Shown here one piece after another: positions 1 through 5,223 of a stretch of 5,223 nt of DNA. Below the pieces are notes generated by a model, which was not told where the DNA came from, did no database searches, and worked only from the letters and a program-made list of their open reading frames with translations. Location: the NCBI GenBank assembly GCA_026389415.1, contig JAPLHX010000181.1, positions 1-5,223 on the forward strand, in the 5' to 3' direction. Made by a program: the position numbers and the translations under genes. The first letter of the stretch is position 1. Each line of letters opens with the position of its first letter. The DNA is from Coprothermobacterota bacterium. GTDB taxonomy: Bacteria; Caldisericota; JANLFM01.

Positions 1-692
1 AAGTCCAGCAAGGCATAGGCAGCGATGGCATACAATCCGACTTCCGGCCGAGATAGGACCCAGACCGAGAATACAACCGACAACAAGAGCAATACCACAT
101 ACAAAGGGTTCCAGAAAAATCCGCAGATTGCGACAAAAACACCCAGTAAAATCAATACCGGCAAGTGCTTGGTGTCCCGGTGAGGTATGCGTCTGCCAAG
201 GAAGGATCCCTGGAGAAGAGTCGATGGGAGTGCAATTCCGAGCAAACCGAGAAGAGTGATTGCGATCGCGATAAAAATCCAAATCGAACCTGACAGGGAT
301 CCAAAAAGAAACTCAAGGGCGAAGTAAATCGTGGAAAAACCGAATAACACTGCCCCCAGGCTGGAAATGGGAGCTTCACGCAATTCCTTAGACAAGATCG
401 TGACAGAGTGTTGTACCCGGGAGCCGTTCAGCCATTTTGTGATCGCTGCAACGATGGCTCCGCCCACCCGGTTCCAAAAAGACCGGACGATGCTAAGCCG
501 GCCAACCCCCCAAGAATCAGAACGAACGGACCTGTATGGAGCCAATAACCGGTTGAACAAAGACCCATCCAGGATGCGGACCCAGCCTACATATAAGCTT
601 GCAAGAATCTGATACGTTCGGCTATTTCGCCAAACGAACAAAAACCTCTGACTGATTCGATACGCCATACTCTCTTGAATGGAGGAGGCCAT
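1..692 (-). CDS. O-antigen ligase/polymerase-like membrane protein, N-terminal part (cut by window edge)
   Basis: An open frame with no stop runs from the left edge to an ATG at 692, giving 230 residues of an incomplete protein. The first ~110 residues are polar to amphipathic and rich in Arg, Ser, Trp and Tyr. Hydrophobic segments follow at about 110-130, 136-156, 177-193, 196-213 and from 218 to the edge. The stretch RPEVGLYAIAAYALLD near the cut resembles the 'PE-GLY-----P' start of the conserved core in O-antigen ligase (Wzy_C) family proteins of Bacillota. Such proteins transfer or polymerise lipid-linked glycans on the outer face of the membrane; the catalytic periplasmic loop would lie beyond the window. 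The ATG at 692 is only two bases after the LCP stop, which suggests coupling; an in-frame ATG at 668 is the alternative, and neither has a strong ribosome binding site. The family assignment is moderately sure, the substrate unknown. Confidence 0.72.
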   Translation of the reverse strand, partial: MASSIQESMAYRISQRFLFVWRNSRTYQILASLYVGWVRILDGSLFNRLLAPYRSVRSDSWGVGRLSIVRSFWNRVGGAIVAAITKWLNGSRVQHSVTILSKELREAPISSLGAVLFGFSTIYFALEFLFGSLSGSIWIFIAIAITLLGLLGIALPSTLLQGSFLGRRIPHRDTKHLPVLILLGVFVAICGFFWNPLYVVLLLLSVVFSVWVLSRPEVGLYAIAAYALLD

Positions 693-694
693 CT

Positions 695-1774
695 TTATGG
701 AATTGAGCCGCTGGGCTCTGTGGAAGTCTCCGGAGCAGGCTCAGTCGTATTGATCACCGGGAAGTTGCTCATCTCCTCGCTCTCCGAAGGAATTCCAGTG
801 ATGGTTGGAGTAGCGGTCTGGGTCGCCCATGGTTCTTCCAGGGCTTGCATCAATTGCACCAGCGCAGGCTGGTTTACCGCCCAATAGCTAATTCCGGTTA
901 CAGGTTCATCGTAAAATTCGCCCGGTACCATTTCTATCCGGATTTCGTTCATCCTTAGGCCGGCAAAAACCTTGGCCAGCTTAATAGCCTCGTCAATGGG
1001 CAGGTTGGTTTTCATATAAGAGGAAATTTCGTCGAAAATGGCTGGAATTTTCCCAACGTTCCCAAGAGTGAAATGCTGGTCAATCAGCGCTGTGATAAAT
1101 TTCTGCTGTTTCTGCACCCGGGCAATGTCGCCTTCAGGATAACCGCGATAGCGGACATACGCCAAACTTTGGGCGCCGTCCAAATGCTGCAATCCCGGGT
1201 AAAGATCGATTCCCTCCCAAGGATAGTACATCCGCTCCTCAACATTCAGATCCACTCCTCCTAGTATATCAATCGCCTTCGCGAAACCATCGAAATTCAC
1301 CTCAATGTAGTAGTGGATTGGTTTATTCACCAATTGGGATACTGTATCCGAGAGCAGCTGGATTCCACCGAAAGGGAGGGAGGCGTTCACTTTATCTTGG
1401 CCAACTCCCGGAATATCCACCAAGGAATCGCGAGGGATGGAAAGGAGGAATGCTTCAGGCACAGAAGGATCCAAGCTGCCATAGATAATCGTATCGGATC
1501 GGGCGTCAAAGCCGGATGCGATTTCCTCTGGCCTAGCATCAGTACCAATAAATAGGAAGTTCGCGCGTGTACCAGGGGTGGGCGTTGGAAGCTCGATCGG
1601 TGGATCTCCATTGGAGTTTGAGGTGTTCATTGCCCGGTATTTCATGTAGAACCAACCAATCAGAACACCAATAACAAGAATCACAACCGATATCCCAAGA
1701 ACCAAAATCTTCTGGCCCAGACCCGGACCCTTCCGTCTCATAGGCGGCATTTTAGGTGGTTTGCGGGGTTTCAT
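695..1774 (-). CDS. LytR-CpsA-Psr (LCP) family cell-wall glycopolymer transferase
   Basis: LCP enzymes move glycopolymers (teichoic acid, capsule or other wall glycans) from undecaprenyl phosphate carriers onto peptidoglycan, acting outside the membrane. From the chosen ATG the protein has 359 residues: a basic, Pro-rich cytoplasmic start, one membrane anchor at about 23-44, a short linker with a PTPTP stretch, then the LCP domain from about 70 to 235. Visible family motifs are FLFIGTDAR, DARSDT, SIPRDS, DKVNAS, FDGFAKAIDILGGVDLNV, LAYVRYR and ARVQKQQKF, which supply the Asp and Arg residues that bind metal and pyrophosphate in solved LCP structures. The last ~45 residues are a low-complexity Ser/Thr/Pro/Glu tail, probably disordered. 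The ATG overlaps the murJ stop as TGATG, with GGAG nine bases upstream; a TTG one codon earlier (1777) is a possible alternative. Which polymer it attaches is not visible; downstream lies the O-antigen-ligase-like gene. Confidence 0.93.
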   Translation of the reverse strand: MKPRKPPKMPPMRRKGPGLGQKILVLGISVVILVIGVLIGWFYMKYRAMNTSNSNGDPPIELPTPTPGTRANFLFIGTDARPEEIASGFDARSDTIIYGSLDPSVPEAFLLSIPRDSLVDIPGVGQDKVNASLPFGGIQLLSDTVSQLVNKPIHYYIEVNFDGFAKAIDILGGVDLNVEERMYYPWEGIDLYPGLQHLDGAQSLAYVRYRGYPEGDIARVQKQQKFITALIDQHFTLGNVGKIPAIFDEISSYMKTNLPIDEAIKLAKVFAGLRMNEIRIEMVPGEFYDEPVTGISYWAVNQPALVQLMQALEEPWATQTATPTITGIPSESEEMSNFPVINTTEPAPETSTEPSGSIP

Positions 1775-3336
1775 CAAACTTTTCTCCGACGGAAAGACAG
1801 GCGATTCCTGGCTTTCTCCAAAATAGGAAAAATCTCCTTAACCCGCATCAAATAAAGCAGGAGCCCATAGATTAGTAAACCAATCAGGATTAAGATACCT
1901 GTTTCTGCAATCCGCGCGACCACAAAACTGGGGTCAAAAAAGCGTACTGCCAACCGATCCAACAAATAGCAGATTCCTCCCATCACGACTGCGGCGACGA
2001 TCATCTTGCCCAGGGAGGGTAAAATGGAACGAAGTCCTAATGGTCCAATTTTCCTTCGCAGGAACAAGATCATCAAAGCCATATTACAGAACGCGGCAAC
2101 GGTGGCAGCAAGAGCCAACCCACCAATGCCAAGAGGACCAATCAGTAGAAAATACAATGCGATTTGCAAGGCCAATCCGCCAAAGGTGATCAACACGGGA
2201 GTGAGTGTGTCCTGCATTCCGTAGAATGCGCGGAACAAGACCATCAAAGTTGCATTGGCAAGCAGCCCGGGTGCATATAACGATAAAGCAAAGGCGGAAA
2301 GGGAAGTGCCAAATGCGGTGAATTCACCGTATTGATAGAGAACGCGGGTGATCGGAATCGACAAAGCGATCAAACCTGCCGCAGAAGGCACGATGAAGAG
2401 AGAGATGGCACGAATCGCCCATAGAATGCTCTCCTTGGCCTCCTTATGCTGACTGGAGGAAAGCTGGCCCGTCAGCGTTGGGTAAACCGCGGTCGTTACA
2501 CTCATGGCAAAGATTCCCAAGGGCAATTGCACCAGAACCCCGGCATTGCGCAAAGCGGTGAAGCTACCGTGCGCGAGGTAGGAGGTCAAACGTGCCTCAA
2601 AAAATGGTGAAAGCTGATCAATAGCGGTAGCTATTAGCAGCGGAAGCGCCAGAAGAGCCATTTTTTTCAACTCTGGGTGCCACAGCGAACGCCAATACAT
2701 CTTAAATCGAATCGGAAATAAACCCGGCATCTGGGTGGCAAACTGAGCAAAGCCGGCAATGGCCCAACCCCAGGCGACAGCCTGAATCCCCATCGATCGG
2801 CCGAATAGCCAAATAAACAGGATCAATATTGCATTGAATGACACCACCGCCAGCGCTGGGAGGGTGAAATTTTGGAATGAGTTGAGTAAAGCCGTAAGCA
2901 GACCAGCCCAGGCCAAGAAGATTAGTGCAGGAAACATGATCTGGGACAAGCGCGTTGTCAGTTCCTGGGTTTGTACATCGGTAGAGGGGTCCAACCATTG
3001 GGTGAGGGTGGGAGCGAATATTACCCCCAGCAAGGAGATCAGGGACAATCCAATCAGCAAAATGATGAACAAAGAAGATGCCAGACGCCAAAGTTCTTCG
3101 CGGTCTCCGCGAACGATATAGCGCGTGAAGAATGGGATGAATAAGGCAGACAGCAAGGCACCGATCAAAATGTTATAGAACATGTTGGGTAGCGTATTTG
3201 CCCGTAGAAACGCATCCGAGGGGGCGCCAAAGAAGAAGGCGGACAGCAAGGCTTTCCAGATGTAGCCCAGGAAGCGGCTAAAAACAGTGGCCAGCATTAA
3301 AATGCTGGCGAATCTAGCGATGCGAGCGCTGATCAC
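1774..3336 (-). CDS. murJ: MurJ/MviN family lipid-linked oligosaccharide flippase (divergent)
   Basis: The 520-residue length and roughly fourteen hydrophobic segments fit the MurJ branch of the MOP flippases, which turn lipid II to the outer face of the membrane. Recognisable family stretches are FSRFLG (20-24), FGAPSDAF (36-43), LPNMF (49-53), ALFIPFF (64-70), LVQLPLGIFAMSV (268-280), YPTLTGQL (285-292), LYQYGEFT (333-340) and RAFYGMQDTLTPV (369-381). The C-terminus is strongly basic. By motif alignment with E. coli MurJ from memory, the first essential Arg is kept (R21) and Asp in SDAF is kept (D41), but the positions of E. coli R24, R52, R270 and E273 appear to be W27, an uncharged residue near F53/Y54, V267 and Q270. 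A different lipid-linked substrate is therefore possible. The start is GTG, four bases after the DUF4330 stop, with no clear Shine-Dalgarno; an upstream in-frame stop limits the choice, and ATG at codon 14 would cut the first helix. Confidence 0.9.
   Translation of the reverse strand: MISARIARFASILMLATVFSRFLGYIWKALLSAFFFGAPSDAFLRANTLPNMFYNILIGALLSALFIPFFTRYIVRGDREELWRLASSLFIILLIGLSLISLLGVIFAPTLTQWLDPSTDVQTQELTTRLSQIMFPALIFLAWAGLLTALLNSFQNFTLPALAVVSFNAILILFIWLFGRSMGIQAVAWGWAIAGFAQFATQMPGLFPIRFKMYWRSLWHPELKKMALLALPLLIATAIDQLSPFFEARLTSYLAHGSFTALRNAGVLVQLPLGIFAMSVTTAVYPTLTGQLSSSQHKEAKESILWAIRAISLFIVPSAAGLIALSIPITRVLYQYGEFTAFGTSLSAFALSLYAPGLLANATLMVLFRAFYGMQDTLTPVLITFGGLALQIALYFLLIGPLGIGGLALAATVAAFCNMALMILFLRRKIGPLGLRSILPSLGKMIVAAVVMGGICYLLDRLAVRFFDPSFVVARIAETGILILIGLLIYGLLLYLMRVKEIFPILEKARNRLSFRRRKV
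3290..3309 (-). repeat. Perfect inverted repeat (hairpin) inside the start of murJ
   Basis: The bases GCCAGCATT, two central bases, then AATGCTGGC form a perfect 9-base inverted repeat. In the transcript it would make an eight-pair stem GCCAGCAU/AUGCUGGC closed by a four-base U-rich loop. It occupies codons 10-16 of murJ, starting 27 bases after the first base of the GTG start. It encodes ordinary helix residues (A-S-I-L-M-L-A), so it may be chance, but its place next to a start without a Shine-Dalgarno is notable. Confidence 0.5.
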
Positions 3337-3340
3337 TGCT

Positions 3341-3883
3341 TTATGGTGTGACCAAATCGTTCAGCTTGGGATATTCACCCTTGGGTGGAACGAACTCGAT
3401 TGCAGTGCATAATCCAGCGAATTTATAGGGAGAACCCAAGGCGGGTGCATCCATTTGTACAATGACACTGATCCCCAGTTTCAATTCTTGTCCTTTGATC
3501 TCAAAATTCCCTGTCTTGGCGATTTTGGGTGCATGAGCGGTGAGAATCACAGATTTCAAATGAGGATGGTCGATGACCAGCATCTGCCCGTCAGCGGTCG
3601 TAACCGGTACCCGCGCTGCGCGGACTGTGACGTCCGATACCTCCAAAACCACATTGCCCGAGCCATCTGTGGCTTGGTCCCCCACTCGTACCCATTGGGC
3701 GACATCGGGCTCCACGTTGCCCCAAACCAATGTAACCATGCAATCTTGCGCAAAGTCCTGGCTGGGTGAAAATGCGAACTTATACACTAAAAAGGTCGCA
3801 ACTAAAACGATGAGAAGGATGATCAGCAGATCAAAGAGGTTGATCTTGCCGAATAAACGACCCTTTTCGTCAAGGATTGGCAT
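3341..3883 (-). CDS. DUF4330 family single-pass membrane protein
   Basis: This 180-residue protein begins with MPILDEKGRLFGKINLFDLL, the hallmark N-terminus of the DUF4330 family, followed by one membrane helix at about 17-36 (LLIILLIVLVATFLVYKF). The remainder, about 140 residues, is predicted to lie outside the membrane and is rich in beta-forming stretches; the segments VRVGDQATDGSGNVVLEVSDV-like (66-86) and FEIKGQELKLGISVIVQ (127-143) look like two related 'G-x-x-h-x-h-G' units of the kind seen in secreted beta-barrel or barrel-sandwich folds. No catalytic residues are apparent and the function is unknown. The start overlaps the end of murA by 14 bases and has AAAGGGAG six bases upstream of ATG, so it is probably translated in step with murA. 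Its stop lies four bases before murJ. Position between a precursor enzyme and a flippase suggests, but does not show, an accessory role in envelope assembly. Confidence 0.85.
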   Translation of the reverse strand: MPILDEKGRLFGKINLFDLLIILLIVLVATFLVYKFAFSPSQDFAQDCMVTLVWGNVEPDVAQWVRVGDQATDGSGNVVLEVSDVTVRAARVPVTTADGQMLVIDHPHLKSVILTAHAPKIAKTGNFEIKGQELKLGISVIVQMDAPALGSPYKFAGLCTAIEFVPPKGEYPKLNDLVTP

Positions 3884-5150
3884 CTTTACTCCCTTTCAGC
3901 TCTATTCTTTGGATTTTGGCGCCTACCTGCTCGAGTTTTTCCTCCATTTTCTCGTATCCACGATCGATATGCTGGATATCGTGTACTTCAGAGACTCCCT
4001 GGGCTGACAAAGCAGCCAGCACTAGAGAAGCGCCGCCACGAAGATTGGGAGCCGTTACCCGAGCGCCAGTGAGGTGATCTACGCCTGTAATCAAGGCGCC
4101 ATGTCCTTCGGTGCGGATATCGGCACCCATTTTACGCAATTCCGAGGTCAGGAGGAAGCGATTCTCGAAGACGGTTTCAGTAACAAGACTGGTCCCTTCA
4201 GCTAGAGTCATCAGGATGGTCATTTGGTTCTGGAGGTCTGTGGGAAAACCGGGGTAGGGCATGGTCTTAATATCGAATGCTCTCAAGCGACCAGAAACGA
4301 AAACCTTGACTTTGTTCCCATTCACATCAATCGTGGCTCCAGCTTCCTGCAACTTTACCAGCAAGGGTTCCAGGTGCTGTGGAATGGAATCCTGCAGCGA
4401 AAGCTTACCGCGAGTAATAGCAGCTGCCACTAGATATGTCCCACCCTCGATCCGGTCAGGAATAACGTGATGGCGAACACCCTTCAGCCATTGAACTCCC
4501 CGGATCTGAAGCATTTTGGTGCCGGCTCCGCGAATCTTTGCTCCCATTTTTTTCAGCATATTGGCTAAGTCCACTATCTCCGGCTCTTCTGCTGCATTCT
4601 CAAGGATGGTTTCACCCCGGGCCAACGAACTAGCCATCATTAAATTGGCAGTAGCACCTACAGAAGGGTAGTCGAGGTAGATCCGTTTTCCTTGTAGAGA
4701 TCTGGCTTTCGCGATGATCCTGCCATGTTCAAGCAGCGCATCCGCCCCAAGGACGCCAAAACCCTTTAGGTGTAAATCAATAGGACGAGAACCAATATTG
4801 CAGCCACCTGGAAAGGGAATGCTAGTTTCCCCTTCCCGTGCCAACAAAGGTCCCACCAGCGATAAAGAAGCACGCAGTGCACTGGCTTGCGGATTCTGGA
4901 TGTGTGGGTGAATCGGTCCAGCGTTTTCAATGCAGACACGGTGTCGTTTTTGGTCGAATTCCACCTGGGACCCAAGGGAGCGGAGCAAATCGATCATACT
5001 GACAATGTCTTCAATTGCCGGGACGTTCTCTAGAATGACTAGCTCCCGTGTTAGCAGGGACGCTGCCAGCAATTGAACAGCAGAATTCTTAGCGCCCTGG
5101 CATTTTACATTGCCCCGTAATGGGAATCCCCCTTCAATCCAGTAATGCAT
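3870..5150 (-). CDS. murA: UDP-N-acetylglucosamine 1-carboxyvinyltransferase (MurA)
   Basis: MurA transfers enolpyruvate from phosphoenolpyruvate to UDP-GlcNAc in the cytoplasm, the first committed step of peptidoglycan synthesis. The 426-residue length is normal for the family. Visible landmarks are GAKNSA (K21, N22), LRAS (R93), the catalytic loop PGGCNIGSRPIDLH with Cys at 117 (the residue alkylated by fosfomycin) and R122, SVGATANLMMAS, ENAAEEPEIVDLANML, PDRIEGGTYLVAAA, FPTD with the likely general base D305, TETVFENRF, LRGGASLVLAAL (R371) and HIDRGYE (R397). All expected catalytic positions are present. The ATG at 5150 is chosen because AAGGAGG lies seven bases upstream and the MHYWIEGG start aligns with family N-termini; a GTG at 5183 would add eleven residues that contain the ribosome binding site itself. 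Codon-level context shows no frameshift. It is the first gene of the visible operon. Many Bacillota carry two MurA copies, and this could be either. Confidence 0.96.
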   Translation of the reverse strand: MHYWIEGGFPLRGNVKCQGAKNSAVQLLAASLLTRELVILENVPAIEDIVSMIDLLRSLGSQVEFDQKRHRVCIENAGPIHPHIQNPQASALRASLSLVGPLLAREGETSIPFPGGCNIGSRPIDLHLKGFGVLGADALLEHGRIIAKARSLQGKRIYLDYPSVGATANLMMASSLARGETILENAAEEPEIVDLANMLKKMGAKIRGAGTKMLQIRGVQWLKGVRHHVIPDRIEGGTYLVAAAITRGKLSLQDSIPQHLEPLLVKLQEAGATIDVNGNKVKVFVSGRLRAFDIKTMPYPGFPTDLQNQMTILMTLAEGTSLVTETVFENRFLLTSELRKMGADIRTEGHGALITGVDHLTGARVTAPNLRGGASLVLAALSAQGVSEVHDIQHIDRGYEKMEEKLEQVGAKIQRIELKGSKDANP

Positions 5151-5157
5151 CGGGTTT

Positions 5158-5168
5158 CCTCCTTCCTT
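5158..5168 (-). promoter_or_regulatory. murA ribosome binding site
   Basis: On the minus strand the bases read AAAGGAAGGAGG across this stretch and one base beyond, ending seven bases before the ATG at 5150. It is a near-perfect match to the 16S rRNA anti-Shine-Dalgarno core, stronger than at any other gene start in the window, and it decides the murA start in favour of ATG 5150 over GTG 5183. Confidence 0.85.
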
Positions 5169-5192
5169 TGTGTTTGACGTCACAAGGAAGGA
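5160..5192 (-). promoter_or_regulatory. Leader hairpin overlapping the murA ribosome binding site
   Basis: An imperfect inverted repeat pairs 5160-5168 and 5170-5172 with 5184-5192 and 5181-5183: twelve pairs with one bulged base (5169) and an eight-base loop (5173-5180) that contains GACGT. In the transcript the 3' arm is CACAAAGGAAGGA, which takes in the AAGGAAGG part of the ribosome binding site and the first three bases of GGAGG. It has no U-run after it in either direction, so it does not look like an intrinsic terminator. A role in limiting murA translation is inference. Confidence 0.5.
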
Positions 5193-5223
5193 ATTCTTTG
5201 GGTGGACTGACCTGAAGGTGGAA

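Larger units (their letters stand above)
5151..5223 (-). other. Leader region upstream of murA, to the window edge
   Basis: These 73 bases hold the murA ribosome binding site and hairpin. No promoter with convincing -10 and -35 boxes is visible, so transcription may begin beyond the window. One frame reads from the edge through thirteen codons (ending Q-R-I-P-S-L) to a TGA at 5180-5182 and could be the tail of an upstream gene in the same operon, but it is too short to recognise. Confidence 0.4.

Noticed and set aside
262..269. GCGATCGC, the cyanobacterial HIP1 palindrome
   Set aside because: I noticed only one copy in 5.2 kb; cyanobacteria that use HIP1 usually have several at this scale, so it does not support that origin.
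203..302. Inverted repeat GGATCCCTG (203-211) and CAGGGATCC (294-302)
   Set aside because: The arms are 82 bases apart and both lie in coding sequence of the O-antigen-ligase-like gene with no start, stop or boundary nearby; chance is likely.
152..379. Minus-strand open frame of 75 codons, which might have suggested a broken or frameshifted gene at the left edge
   Set aside because: It is a shifted frame inside the uninterrupted reading frame 1-692; no frameshift is needed.
331..612. Plus-strand open frame of 93 codons
   Set aside because: It lies opposite the O-antigen-ligase-like gene, has no family-like motifs, and the minus-strand frame with membrane helices explains the region.
2702..3091. 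Minus-strand open frame of 129 codons inside murJ
   Set aside because: It is an alternative frame rich in Cys, His and Pro, while the murJ frame carries conserved motifs throughout.
3573..4007. Plus-strand open frame of 144 codons across the DUF4330/murA junction
   Set aside because: It spans two well-supported minus-strand genes and has Ser/Thr/Arg-heavy composition typical of an antisense shadow.
5151..5183. GTG start at 5183 for murA, adding eleven residues
   Set aside because: The extra codons consist of the ribosome binding site and hairpin arm, and MurA proteins normally begin close to the residue encoded at 5150.
5160..5200. Intrinsic terminator of a gene upstream of murA
   Set aside because: The stem is followed by AAACCCG on the minus strand and AATTCTTTGG on the plus strand, with no T-run in the right place.

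Overview
The window is almost fully coding. All five genes lie on the minus strand and read from the right edge towards the left edge: murA (peptidoglycan precursor synthesis), a DUF4330 membrane protein, a MurJ/MviN-type lipid flippase, a LytR-CpsA-Psr (LCP) family protein, and the first 230 codons of an O-antigen ligase/polymerase-like membrane protein that runs off the left edge. The joints are a 14-base overlap, a 4-base gap, a 1-base TGATG overlap and a 2-base gap, so this looks like one translationally coupled operon. There is no internal terminator or promoter that I can recognise, and no stretch above about 40 bases without a gene.

The organism cannot be named. Base composition is near 50% GC by eye, start codons include GTG, Shine-Dalgarno sites are of the AAGGAGG kind, and the mix of DUF4330, MurJ, LCP and an O-antigen-ligase-like protein with a long polar N-terminus fits anaerobic Bacillota (Clostridia, Peptococcaceae-like) best. 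Cyanobacteria (which also have DUF4330) and Chloroflexota are less likely alternatives. This placement is from memory of gene neighbourhoods, not from a search.

Read together, the genes suggest a cell-envelope assembly line. MurA makes the first committed peptidoglycan precursor. The MurJ-like protein flips an undecaprenyl-linked intermediate. The O-antigen ligase-like protein may polymerise or transfer a glycan outside the membrane, and the LCP protein attaches lipid-linked glycopolymers to peptidoglycan. DUF4330 has no known role but sits between the precursor enzyme and the flippase.

The points most worth checking are: the MurJ homologue lacks several of the charged cavity residues known to be needed in E. 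coli MurJ, raising the possibility of a different lipid-linked substrate; the murA leader can fold into a hairpin that covers part of its own ribosome binding site; and a perfect 9-base inverted repeat lies about 27 bases inside murJ, just after a GTG start that lacks a Shine-Dalgarno sequence. No phage, transposon, CRISPR, toxin or RNA gene was found.
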